This document shows positions 25,515 to 36,890 of a stretch of DNA of 64,000 bases, piece by piece (the first letter of the stretch is position 1; every line of letters begins with the position of its first letter). The stretch is from Rhizophagus irregularis (taxonomy: Eukaryota; Glomeromycota; Glomeromycetes; Glomerales; Glomeraceae). Location: assembly GCF_026210795.1 (NCBI RefSeq), contig NC_089449.1, positions 1,798,001 to 1,862,000 of the forward strand. The letters run 5' to 3'. A program made the position numbers and the translations under genes. The notes under the pieces were generated by a model. It did not search any database and was not told where the DNA came from. It saw only the letters and a list, made by a program, of their open reading frames with translations.

Positions 25515-26509
25515 AGGGTTGGTCTTGGTCACCCTATCTCGGTGGTTAGTCACTGAGACCCTCATTAAGCCTGAGTATGGTGAGGTCGCAGGTTCGATTC
25601 CCATGACCACGGAAATAAAAAGAATTTTACTGCGGACGCTACAACCAATAGCGTGAAGGTACAGGGATTAGTGTAGTTGGACTGCATCATGGTGAATTAG
25701 TGTGTACGGTTAGGCCGCACATTTCAACTAAAGGTCAGTGTCCCTTCTAACGTTCCCTATGGAGCCATTGGCATGTGCGCAGTCCTGTCCTCGAGGTCAC
25801 TACTATACCTGGGGTTGGGGGGGACTTCCCTGTCTGGGTGGTCACTCCACGATACCACTTGGGGTCAGTAATGGCTAGATGGTCGTCCTAGATGGTAAAG
25901 CTGAGGGTGCAATGTCTTAGTGGTAGTTAGACCTTCTGTTAGGTCTTAGGCCAACCAAGGTGTTCGTGCACAGAACAGGTAGCATGGTTATGGGGTTCGA
26001 TTCCCCACTTCTTGGGTCCTGGTTGGTGATCCCTGGTGGTTGATACCCACCATAAGGGGTGATCCTGGACAGAAGCCTGCTACTTCCTGTCCGAGTGGTC
26101 ACTACATAAGTATACCACTTGGGGTAAACAACTGTACTATCAGGTGCTAGGTAATCGCGGGCTGTAGTGGCCTTTGAGTGAGACCTCGTACCTAAAATGG
26201 TGGTATGGAAGGGTACTAGATGGTTGATGTTACCTGTCGAAAGTCCTCCATGAAAGTAGGTGCTTCTCTAAAGGTCGTAAAATAAATTGAGTACCAGTAT
26301 CATGCAATGGATTAAGGATGAGTAGGCGGCGTGTACCTAGCTTCAGATCAGCCTAAAATGGCTCGATGGGGGATGTCTTCTACATGGTGCTGTTACCTGA
26401 GGAATTAAGTCTCGGTTTAATGGTTGCCTTTATTGAAGATGATAGGACACAGACCCGAGATTAGTCTCATAAGAGGCAATGGGTGGTCTGGCCGTAAACA
26501 ATAGCAAAG
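25515..26509 (+). mobile_element. SINE-like unit 2, full head
   Basis: About 995 bp beginning AGGGTTGGTC, with a tRNA-like head (25526-25609) and a second tRNA-like block with B box GGTTCGATTCC at 25994-26004 and an A-box-like TCTTAGTGGTAGTTAG near 25915. The rest is unique, GC-richer sequence unlike its surroundings, with no ORF of note. It ends in GCAAAG before the 14-mer. A related unit lies on the minus strand at 27847-28865 and a 3' fragment at 40819-40935. Confidence 0.65.
25526..25609 (+). ncRNA. tRNA-like SINE head (class II tRNA-like, pol III boxes)
   Basis: TGGTCA at 25526-25531 pairs with TGACCA at 25604-25609 as an acceptor stem. A D-arm-like CTCGGTGGTTAGTCACTGAG and a perfect B box GGTTCGATTCC (25591-25601) follow at normal tRNA spacing. 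The 84-nt length suits a Leu/Ser-type tRNA, but the anticodon arm is not clear, so this is probably a SINE promoter rather than a working tRNA. Confidence 0.55.
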
Positions 26510-27110
26510 AAAAGGATAAAACTACCACCATTCAATTCGTCTCAGTGAGACGATTCTAACAAGCTATGATACATCTTTGTACGATTATTAGATGCCAAGT
26601 TATTTAATATATTCTTCATATAACTGTGATTATAAACGGTTCTTTTTAATATAAGATTTTTGAGGATAGGTGTGATAGTGACTATAGATAGATTGTGACT
26701 ATATAGGATAGATTTTAATAATAAAGTGTTTTGAACATTCAACTGGTGTGACTATATAGTAGAATGTGACTATAACGGGAGTGACTATAGAGGGAGTTGA
26801 CTGTATATCATATACATATCGGGTACCGATATGTATATGATATGTAAATGATATGTAGATGATATATATATTTACACATATCTTACACATATCGGGTACC
26901 CGATTTTCAGCATTAATACTACACATATCAGGTACATATCTGATATATATCTGCTACCCGATATATTAGTTTTTGACCAGTGATATGATTGGTGGGATTT
27001 ACTGAACACAGCTCAGTAAATTTTACTGATCATATTCTTATTGCAAATACATGTAAGGCACGACAGTGCCGCAGTTATGAGGCACGTGTGTCATATAACT
27101 GTTTTATCGG

Positions 27111-27120
27111 TATATAAATA
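27111..27120 (+). promoter_or_regulatory. TATA box of the tyrosine-recombinase gene
   Basis: TATATAAATA lies 150 bases before the ATG at 27271. Between them a leader holds three imperfect copies of a roughly 30-base motif (CTTT.ATAAAAGCTTC followed by a T-tract, about 27131-27225). Confidence 0.5.
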
Positions 27121-27270
27121 GTTTAATTTAAACTTTTTTTTTAGACTCTTTCTCATAAAAGCTTCTTTTTTTTAAACTCTTTCATAAAAGTTTCTTTTTT
27201 TTTTAGACTCTCATAAAAACTTCTTTTTACGCGTAATGTTTCTTCAAAAAAACAAAAAAAAATCTTATAA

Positions 27271-27790
27271 ATGGCACAAAATATTTTACCTAAAGGTAAT
27301 CACTTACCTTCACTTGAACAACTATCAGCACTTGTGAAAGGAAGAGTTCCCCAAAACACAGTTGCTAATACTGAAAAGTGGATAAGAATAATGAATAAAT
27401 GGAGAGTAGATGTCAATTATAATTATCCCTTGGAAAGTCAAGATAAATATACTATTGAACTACAAGTTACACAATTTCTCTGTGGCGTAACTTCGCAAAA
27501 TGGTGATTATTATTCACGAACTTCTTTAAAAAATGCTTTATCTGCAATTAGCGGATACCTGCAAGATGTTAAATCAAATTGGATGTATAATCTACATAAT
27601 AAGGTTGATTTTCCTGACCTGTATGCACGTTTTGATGGTCTTCTTAAGGATATGAAAAAAAAGAGTATTGGTGAAACAAAATCTACAGATGGATTATCAA
27701 CAGATGAGATTCGTCATATCATTTAACATGAAGCCTTGAATCCTAATGTCCCTTTGGGTTTGCTAAAGTGGGGTTTCTTTTGGATTTGTA
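27271..27790 (+). pseudogene. Tyrosine recombinase (Crypton-like), 5' part
   Basis: The frame opens with MAQNILPKGNHLPSLEQ and runs 151 residues to a TAA at 27724, then continues in frame (HEALNPNVPLGLLKWGFF) to the TA where transposon C begins. The first 150 residues are a helical N-terminal DNA-binding (SAM-like) domain as in phage-type recombinases of eukaryotic Crypton elements. The catalytic half lies 15.7 kb downstream at 43508-44172. The gene is broken by one stop and two insertions. Whether it was a Crypton or a domesticated gene cannot be told. Confidence 0.65.
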
Positions 27791-27846
27791 TACAGTCAAC
27801 TCTCTTTATAGTCACACATTTGGGACAGTCCATATTTGGTGATTAT

Positions 27847-28865
27847 TTTACAAGTGTATTGTACGTTTAGTGGCCACTACTTTTCGCACCCTCTATTGAA
27901 GGTTATGGAGGTAGGTCGTTCGTATCCTCACCATCATTGAACCACCAGATGTCATCAAGGCCACCTTTTAACCAAGACAACTTATCCAGCACGTCCAACA
28001 TTTAGGCATACCAGGGGACCCGAAGGCACTTTGAATCGGAAGGAAAAACCTTGGCCTCTTCTTGTCGTGCAATCCGTTGCGTGATGCGCAATGCTGGGCT
28101 GCGTATTAAATCCCCTCGCCGCCTTCTTGCTGTCACGAGGAACTTTCGTCAGATAACCTTCGAAACATCACAGACCCCTTCCATACCACCATAATTGAGG
28201 TAAAGATTATCGCTCGAAAGGCCTTCCTACGGCCGCGATTACCCGCGCGATAGTACAGTTGTAATCCCCAGTGGTATCTTTACTTTGTAGTAACCACCTG
28301 AAACGATAAGCTTGTAGGTATTCAGGGATCATCCCTTATGGTGGGTATCAAGCCACCAGGAATCGCCAACCGGGGGCCCATCAGAAGGGAATCGAACCCA
28401 ATCGCCCAAGCTATCTGTCTGCGCACGAACACCTTGCTCCCGGCGACACCTAAGAAGGTCAAACTACCACTAAGACATTGCACCCTCAGCTTTACCATCT
28501 AGGACGACCATCTAGCCATTACTGACCCTAAGCGGTATCGTAGAGTGACCACCCAGACAGGAAGTCCCCCCAAGGTATAGTAGTGACCTCAAGGACAGGG
28601 ACTGCACACATGCCAATGGCCTCATGTAGGAATGTTAAGGACACATGACCCTTAGTTGAAATGTGCGGCCTAACCGTACACACTAATTCACCATGATGCA
28701 GTCCAACTACACTAATCCCTGTACCTTCACGCTATTGGTTGTAGCGTCCGCAGTAAAATTCTTTTTATTTCCGTGGTCGTAGGGAATCGAACCAAGCTCA
28801 GTCACCATACTGGAGGCTTAATGAGGGTCTCAGTGACTAACCACTAAGATAGGGTGACCAACCGT
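27847..28865 (-). mobile_element. SINE-like unit on the minus strand
   Basis: The minus strand starts CGGTTGGTCACCCTATC and contains two B boxes (TTGGTTCGATTCC near 28780 and GGGTTCGATTCC near 28390). Its first 600 bp is homologous to the units at 24551-26509; its 3' third is different and ends CACTTGTAAA. It is flanked by ATATTTGGTGATTAT at 27832-27846 and 28866-28880, a 15-bp target duplication. Confidence 0.65.
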
Positions 28866-29181
28866 ATATTTGGTGATTATGAGCAAACAGTCTTATGACT
28901 TTATCTTTTATTATTAATTTTAAACGAAAAGTACAACAAACAAATCGAACAATATTACAAATATCAAATATAGAAAATAAACATAAAAAATAAAAAGAAC
29001 TAGCTTCACGATTCATACAAGTAAAGAAATCTAAACAAAATAAAATTAAGTAAAGAAAAACTAAACTATTACAGAATACGCATACCCCACTTTACCTGAA
29101 GGCCAGTGGAGGTCCAACTATCCAGCATGTCCTAAGATCCAATCCGTTCTTAAAAGAAATCCTAAAGTAGAGGCTGAACTG

Positions 29182-32100
29182 TTAAGCGGCGCCAAAATCA
29201 AATGTGAAATCCAAGATCCCCCACGGATTATAGAAGAGGAAACCCAAAGAACCCAGGAATCCAAGGAAGCTGTCGCCAAGGAAGGTGTCAAGAGAGTCAA
29301 GAGGAATATTAGTGGAAGGACAAAGAATAGAAGAAGGCCCAAGAGCTGACGATTTCATTTTTTTTGTAATGCCTTGAGCTGATTCCCAATGATGAAAGAA
29401 AACGGAACGGCACAACCAGATTTGGACATAAAGGTCAAAATGAAAGTCGTGCAAAGGTGTATTTAAAATAGACCATATGGTAAGTGAAGAAAAATAATTT
29501 CCAAGGAATTTTGTAAGGGATATCGGTATAAGTCCTCGTGCGAGTCTCAGGCAAGAAAATGAAGGAGGGTCACAATTCCAACAATCAAGAGCCATAAATT
29601 CAGCAACAAAAGAGTCCGGTAAAGGTATTAAAGATGACGTGGAAAGGAATTTGTCAAGATAATTAGTTCGGAGAGCCAATAGAAGTGTTTTAAAAGTATT
29701 TAAAGGGCTAAATTCCGGTAAGATATAAGGACAAGTCCACAAGTGGTCTAAAGTCTCAGGAAAAGAATTACATTGAGGAACAAAGCCAACTCGGATCATA
29801 AAGGTGAGGCTTTCGTCTTTGAAGAGTTGTAAGCGTTGGAAGCATATCTAAAAGTAATTTGATACGGAAACCACAAAACTCAGAACGGCCATTCCGATGG
29901 GAGGCAAATTGCTTATTGTTATTGAGACAAAATTTGGTACAAGCCCAATCAATATCAGAAGTTGAAGAATAGGAATTAAATCTTGGTAATACAGCAAGAG
30001 TCAAAAGACTTTTGGCGTCAAAAATATCTCTAATAAATTTCCGGATATTTATATCCACAGGTAAGGAATTAAATTGTAAAATGCAAGGAGCCATTAATTC
30101 CAATGGTAGACAAGAAGAAAGCTGTGAGTCAAAATGAGCGGCTTTGGCTAATGCATCCACATGATTATTCAAATGATCGTCAGCATGAGCAGGGACCTTA
30201 ATCAAGGTAACATCCAGATTCTTTTGCAACATAATAGTGCGTATGGAGGACCACAAAAGGTGGTTGGATTCTTTAAGCATTCTGGGAATAAAAGGAGCAT
30301 CCACATATAAAGACCATAAAGAAAGTAATTGAGCACAATCAGTGGCGACAGTTATCGAAGAATTCCGAGGGAGGGAGTCTAATCCATGTAATAAAGCAAA
30401 AACTTCTGAACGTAAAGCGAAGGAAAAATGGAAGAAATAATATTATAGTGAGATTCTAAAATAAATCCATCAGGATCTATAGCAGTCCATGCGTAGGCCA
30501 TCGAGGATGTCGGATGACTAGGAGGAGAAAGGAAGGAACCATCAATATAAAGTGTGAGCACCTTAAGAAGGAAGTTGGATATCGGAAGTCCTAGACACTT
30601 GATCAGTTATAGGAGGTAGTTGAACCGGAGCAAAAAGCTGGAATAATAAAAGAGATTTGGCATAGCCTAACGAGGCAGAAAGTGAAACTGAGCGAGTATC
30701 CGCATGTATATAAGTACGTGGTTTCGTAGGATAACGGATCAAACTTGATAACGGAACATGAGAAAAACATCCTTCGGAGGGACATCGTTTAATCAAAGTC
30801 TTAGAAGTAGAGGATCGCGGAATAGCAGAGGCACAACCTTGGCATGCAGTAAAATCAGAAAGCAAGTCATCAACTGAAGACGCAATCCAATGTGAAATAA
30901 GAGCTTCATTACGTGGAGTAGGATAGGTAGTAATCACACGGCCAACAAGAAAAGAGTTAGTATTACGATTAAAAGAAATAGCCCATTGAGGGTTAAACCA
31001 ATAATTTCGACTAACGTCGATAAAAGAAATGGAAGCTACTGTATGAGAAATAGGAATCTTAAATTGCGGTAAAACAAAAAAAGGAAGAAGAATCAGAAAT
31101 AACAATAAAATTAAATAAGAAAGTAAACCAAGCAGGCACAGATCCTTTGTTCGAAACTCGTTTAAGAAAGCGTAAATCTTTCCATGAGAGAAGTCGAGAG
31201 CCACACGGAGAAACCAGTTGGGCAAGAAAACGAGTGCCAAAATTGTTTCGAACATTTTTCATGGAAGTAAATAAATCTTTCGGTAAAATAGACCGGAGTG
31301 GAATCGCCGGACGTAAGTCTTTTCTCGGAGGTCGGAACAATAAAGACCACGTGATATTTAAACGAGAGGAGAACAATAAAGAATTAAATAAAGAATGTGT
31401 TCGCAAGGAAAAGGTATGGGACCATGGTTCCAGATCAATAGTAGAAGGGCAGGCATCACAGTCCAAAAAACCTTGGAGATAAGTAATCATATAATTAGCA
31501 AATAGCTTATATGAAGGGTGAGAGAAAATTTTCTGCCATGAAGCCACATGGGATGATAGAAATCGACCAAACGCTTGTTGAATAGAGAAAGGCAACAGAG
31601 TGAAAAGCGCGGAAAGAGGAGTGACTGAGGCCAAACCAGCCTTCTGTCGAATAAGAGAAAGCATTGGAGAAACCATGCGATTAATGGTAGATTCTGCAAA
31701 TAATGTGGTTTGTAGGCGAAATTCTAGCCGCGGAAGTAGGACAACGTTATAAAGGTAAGCTACATGTTGTGCTAAAAGTTTTTTAGGACTGAGTAGAGCT
31801 GCCATGTCATTAACCATGGAGACAGTTTGGTTATGAACAAAACGAGAAGAAGCTGAAAGGTTAAACCAAACACCTAAAAACCGAAAAGATGTAGATAAGG
31901 CTAACGCCATTAAAGTAAGAGTAGGATGCAGAATTAAAGAGGAAGAAGAAAGATCAAATTCTATAGTTTGTGAAAATTGTTCAGAAGAAAGAAGGATATA
32001 TTTTGCTGAATTTGCTTGAGTATTATTTAAAGTATAAAATTCAGCAGTAATGGAAAGGCGATCTTCAATTCCTCGTTTGGATGAGGCAATTAAAGTAGAA

Positions 32101-34622
32101 TCATCCATAAATGTAATATGTGAAACAGGAAGATTGTGTTGTTCATATTCAATTGGAGAATAATCCAATAATGCAGAAGATTTCAAGATAAAGGGATCAC
32201 AAGCTTCTCGATTAAGTGTAGTAAGCAAAGGATCCAAATAAATAACCCATAATAATGGAGAAATAATTTCACCCTGGTCAATACCAATTCTAACTCTGTA
32301 TCCAGAAGTATTACCATAATGGGTAATAATTTTATTATTACGTCTTGTAAAAAGATTAATGATAAATTTAATCAATAAAGAAGGTATATGTAGACAAATT
32401 AAAGCCAATCTAAGCATATTCAAATCAATTGAGTCAAAGGCCTTGGAAATGTCTTGAGAAACAATCCATAATTCTTGGTCATCAGTTTTGTCAAATCGTC
32501 GTTGATGAATAATAGCATCAAGCATCTTAATAGGGATGTCAGTGGAACCGCCTGGCAAACCAGCAAAATTACCACCTTGGAGCACTTGGTTGTCAGCTAG
32601 GATTTTTGAAAGACGAGTTGTAACGACCTTAACCACACATTTTCGTACAGTTTCCAACAAAGTGATAGGTCGCGTATTCTTTAATTGTGCGTCAAATTCA
32701 TGAGGTTTTGGAATGGGATAAACAAGCGCTTCACGCCAATCAGCAGGAATATCTCCATGAATGAGGCAAGCGTTGGCTAGTACAAGGGACAAATTAAAAG
32801 CTTCTCCAGTTAAATGTTTGAGCATCTCATAAGAGATCTTGGAAGGACCAGAGGCTTTATTGTTAGGCATAGAGTTAATAGTATTTTTCCATTCATCGGT
32901 CAGAATAGGAGACATAACCGAAGTATATAAGGACGAATCAAAGTCAGAAAGAGGAGTATATGCTCTTTGCCAACGCGGAGGAAATAAATCAGTGGAAGAA
33001 TACTGGACCAAAGGAGGAGTAACAACCGATTGGAAATGTTTAATAGCAGCTTGTTTGATATCTGAAGGATCAGTAAGTAATGTGGGTTTGGAGTCAATAA
33101 CAACTAAAACTCTATCAAGGACGATAGAACGATGTTCCACTGATAGGGCTGAAGAAATAAAAGAGCCCGGAGATGTAGAGAAATGTTCATCTCTAAGAGC
33201 AGTATAATATTCAATGGAATCTACCCGATGCTGATGAAATTGTGTGGAAAGATAAGCTGAGACCAAAGCTTTTTGTGAACGCAAAAATTTGACAAAAGTA
33301 GGAAGTGGTGTTGTACTATAAGAAGGTATAGTATAATCTTTTAAAAGAGACTTAAGGAGGATTAATTGAGTGGGTAAAGAATTAATCATTTGTGAAATTT
33401 GAGCAGGACGACTAGGCCTAGAAGTGGTCAATTTGAACAATAATCTATCCAAAAATTTGTTGATAGCAATAAGCATTGTAAGTTCTGGAGAATATTTATG
33501 GTGATGAGTATTGGATACATGTTGGAATGGTAGAGAATCAATGGCACCGCCAAGAATAGAACGTTTAAGAGCATGCCAAAGTTTGTCCAATAAAAGAGCT
33601 GAAAGTGAAGATACTGAAGGATGATGTGTGGTCAAATACAACTCAAGACGCGAGTTCACTTCAATAGAAAATTTGTCCCAAGTATCATCTTTCAAATTTT
33701 TGTAGAGAAAAATGGTGCGTTGTTCGCTTTTTTGTTTTAATCTAGCTTTGGCTAAAGTAGCGAAACAAGAACTAAAATCAAAAGCCGTTATAAGTACACG
33801 GTGATCAGTAAATTGATTATCATTCAACTTAGGACAAGTTTCAACATGAGAGAAAAGACCAGGAGCGGGAAAGCCAGGGGATGACCAAATATAATCAAGT
33901 CTTGAAGAACCATTCTGATGATAAAAAGTGGGACTAGGACCTGAAATTGAAGAAATATGGGATTGATGATCCGTGAAATATCGAGAAGAAAGTGATCGTA
34001 AAATTTTTAAATGATGTTGAGGAAGATGTGAATGTGAAATTTCATCTGCATTAAAATCGCCAAGGATGACTACGTGATAGTTATTAGAGCGGGCTTTATC
34101 AAGCCATAAATTAAGTTGGGCAAAAATAGCATCACGTTCTTTATAATGAATAGAGTGATAAGGAGGAAGGTAAACAGAAATAATAGAAATTTTTGTTTGA
34201 TGGAAGAAAAGATCTAATTTTAATAAACGACCTTTCCAAGGATCGATCTTCTGAACATGTTTATGTAAAGGATGGCGAAGCAAAAGACCAACACCATCAT
34301 GTGGTCGTGAATTACAAGGGGAAGGAGCCCAATAGGACTTAAAATTATATAAGGAATGTTCATTTTGATAAATAAATTTAGCACCAGAAGAAGTAAGGCG
34401 AGTATCATTTAAGGATAAAACGCCAAAGGAGGAATGGAGAAAATAATTTAACAAATGCAGTTGTCGAACAGGAGAACACAAACCATTGACATTGATTTGT
34501 CCAAAATTAATAAGGGGGGAAGAAGGAGAAGAGAGATTATTAGAATTATTAAAATTAGGTATCGCACTATTAGGGGGGTGAAATCCCTGTGATACACCCG
34601 ATATAAATTGGTGTTCAATCAT
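29182..34622 (-). pseudogene. LINE ORF2: APE endonuclease, reverse transcriptase, RNase H
   Basis: The likely start is the ATG at 34622, in ATGATTGA, overlapping the ORF1 stop, an arrangement for re-initiation. The endonuclease follows: GQINVNGL near 34490, VILGDFNAD near 34050, SRLDYIW near 33895 and TDHRVL near 33800. The RT has DISKAFDSI near 32440 (motif A), GIDQGEIISPLLW near 32270 (motif B) and FMDDS near 32105 (motif C). The first frame is open to 31059. Frame changes then occur near 31.1 kb, 30.56 kb, 30.43 kb and 29.79 kb. Past them lie a CQGC zinc-like motif (30840), RNase H residues (YIDGS near 30545, RSEV near 30405, ATDC near 30345, HADDHLNNHVD near 30165) and a C-terminal zinc motif (QCN, then HLWTC). 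The enzyme would nick the target and reverse-transcribe LINE RNA; this copy cannot make it whole. Confidence 0.85.
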
Positions 34623-36733
34623 TAGAAGGGGAGGGTTTTGAAGGAGAGAAGGAGTCCAATTTTTCCATAATCGAACCAAGTTGGGCAGAAAGATTCTTTT
34701 GTGTATTAGTAACATTAAAGATTTCTGATTGCAAACGAGAAGCGTTAGCATCGGGGGTGGTATTAATAGGTCGGGAGACAGGTAAGGGGACATGTCGTCT
34801 TGATAGGATTGAGCTAGAGTCCAGGGCTGAGAAGGAAGCATCAGGAGAGACGTCCATAAGAGAAGAAGAGATATTGGGGGGAAGATTGAATCCAGAATTC
34901 GCGTCTTGGGGTGGAATATCATCCCATCCATGACTATAGGAATGAGTTTCTTGATCGTTATGAGGTGGGTACAAATCTGAGTCACCGGGATTACCGCTAT
35001 CATAATTCATCATTGATTCAAGCTCGGAAATTCTATAATCATGATTCGTGATAGTATCCTGCATCCAGGAAACAGTTTCGTCATGAGATTTAAGGGTAGT
35101 AGCAATCTCTTTAATCTGCGCCTTTAATTCATCAATAATATGTTGAGGAAGCATAGGGGCAGGATTGTCCGATGGAGAAGTAGGTGATGTAGAATTGACA
35201 GAATGAGGTTTGTGTGGAGGTCGAGTAGAACCGGAGGAATTTTTATTGTTCCTACGATTATTAGGATTAGTATTGTTCCGGTTGATATTTTGAGAAGTAT
35301 TGGAACGAGAAGTGTCAGAAGTATTATTGTTGTTGTTGGAACGGGATGAAGAGGAATTATTATTGCGGGATCTAGAGTTGGAACGTGATCTTGAACGGGA
35401 AGTGGAATTGTCACGTGATTGGCGCGAATCCTGACGACCACGTCTAGGTCCAGCATTAAAACGAGAATAAAGTTTGTTAAGGCGATCGTCCACTTCCGAG
35501 TAGGACGTGGATTACATGCAGAGGGAGAACAACCAGGACGCCCACAAACATGGCATAAAGTTTGTGCTTCATTGGGAGGGTGCCATGTTAATCCTTTGCC
35601 GCGGAAAGCCACGGTCATTTCTTTGGCAGCTTCAAGGGATTCAAATGAGGAGAAATTCAAATATACATAAGGTTTAGGTTTGTAGGAATTGATAGACAAA
35701 GGGATGTTAAGGGCCTTAGCGTTGACTTGAGTAGCGATTTCTAACAGATCAGCTTCTTTAATATTCTTAGGGATGCCGGCAAGGATAGCAACATGTTCTC
35801 TGCGGTTATCGCGTTGGGATTTCGAAAAAGATGCCGGGCAGACACGTAAAGAATTACCAAGGCAAATGATCGCCCAAATGTCATTAAATTGGGTAACTGC
35901 ATCCGTGGAAGAAAACTGGATATGACCATTATAATAATGTTTTCGAGGTGAAGTTTGCACTTAATAACAGCGCCATATCTGGAAAATGCTTGACGGACTT
36001 CAGTCTCAGTTAGGAAAAGCGGGATATCATGACGAACAACGACTTCATCTCATCACTGAGTTTGGCATCTGCAGGGGAGTAATGCATAAAGACCAAATCA
36101 AGGAGATCGGCACGTGGGGAACTGACACAATCGGTATAATCATGCTGATCATTAAAGAAGACAAGGATCTTTTTGTTATCGCCTGATCCTTCGCAACGTG
36201 CACGAGCGCCATAAGAAGAGTAACGGGAGAGTGAACAATCTACTTCGTCACACATGGAGCGATTGGTAGTGAATTTAGCTTTGAACGCGTCAGGGCGCGT
36301 CGCGTAAATATGCCGCAGCATAGTAACGAGATGGAGCGGATTTTATAGCGGCAGCATTACCATCGGGGGATGGTCGTCGTTCTGGAATATCAAAGGCGAC
36401 AGCTTTGCCTTTACCACTGGTGGTAGAGGGAGCATGAATAGAAGCGTCAACAGTTTCAACAGGAGTGGTAGTATTTTGAGGAGATGTAAGCACTTGGACT
36501 TTGTTGACCGGAAGACCTGAGGGAGTGGTAGAAATAAGGTTGGGAGCTGAAGCAGAAGGTGAAGTTATATCAACATTCATAGCGTCATCAGAGACAACGC
36601 GTGAACGTTTGTTGGGCGCGCCAGCGGTACTAGTGGGAGATAAAGGTCGGTCTCCAGAGGGAGTAGAAACAACAGGACGCGGTGGCGGCGGAATATCCGG
36701 GTTAATAACAGAAGGAGCTGGAGTTGTAGACAT
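34615..36733 (-). pseudogene. LINE ORF1: RRM, zinc knuckle, SR/N-rich tail
   Basis: Starts at the ATG at 36733 (MSTTPAPSVINPD) and ends at the TGA at 34615-34617. A proline/serine/threonine-rich first 130 residues is followed by a cysteine-containing block (MCDEVDCSLS near 36250), an RRM-like domain (HYYNGHIQFSSTDAVTQFN near 35920), a C-x2-C-x3-G-C-x4-C knuckle (CHVCGRPGCSPSAC near 35540), an SR/N-rich stretch (near 35330-35420) and a hydrophilic tail with coiled-coil character. Frames change near 36.30, 36.0 and 35.5 kb. By family, the product binds LINE RNA. The copies at 1-2052 and 60.9-62.66 kb support the reading. Confidence 0.75.
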
Positions 36734-36890
36734 AGTTTAGAGCTCAGTAAAGAGGAAAGCAACTGTGGAAATATTAATATTTTGAACGAGCACTTAGAAA
36801 TTTTCGAACGAAAATTTCAAAAATAAATTTTATTAGTATTTTCAAAAATTCAGGAAAGAGTTGCGATGATCCTCTATATTTGGTGATTAT

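Larger units (their letters stand above)
23723..26803 (+). mobile_element. TIR DNA transposon copy B with SINE cargo
   Basis: Starts CAGTCAACTCTCTTTATAG and ends with the inverted CTATAGAGGGAGTTGACTG, flanked by TA (23721-23722 and 26804-26805). The TATAGTCAC motif is repeated near both ends. The left arm (23723-24536) contains four 147-bp units; the right arm is 26524-26803. Between them lie two SINE-like units, each bounded by AAAAGGATAAAACT. No transposase is present, so it must be mobilised in trans. The TA duplication fits the mariner/pogo group (inference). Confidence 0.85.
23604..26982. mobile_element. Foldback element split by TIR transposon B
   Basis: The sequence from CACTGGTCAAAAACTAATAT at 23604 to 23722 is repeated in inverted form at about 26865-26982, with matching internal blocks (GCAGATATATATCAGATATG, GAAAATCGGGTACC). 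Transposon B lies exactly between the arms. The similarity continues outward in part (TATTTGCAATAAG at 23586 and inverted at 27037), so the true ends may be near 23560 and 27080. No ORF of its own was found. Confidence 0.7.
28881..36875 (-). mobile_element. Nearly full-length LINE (LINE-C)
   Basis: A non-LTR retrotransposon of about 8.0 kb: 5' leader (36734-36875), ORF1 (34615-36733), ORF2 (29182-34622) and 3' untranslated region (28881-29181) ending GTCATAAGACTGTTTGCTC on the minus strand. Flanking copies of ATATTTGGTGATTAT (28866-28880 and 36876-36890) are the target duplication. Domain order (RRM and zinc knuckle in ORF1; APE endonuclease, RT, RNase H and terminal zinc motif in ORF2) fits the I/Tad1-like group. 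Several frameshifts make this copy inactive. Confidence 0.85.

Noticed and set aside
25526-26004. Working tRNA genes
   Set aside because: Boxes are good, but the anticodon arm is unclear and the blocks are repeated within retroposed units.
31147-31482. Plus-strand open frames across the LINE (also 339-763 and 32839-33207)
   Set aside because: They are antisense shadows of LINE ORF1 and ORF2 motifs that are clear on the minus strand.
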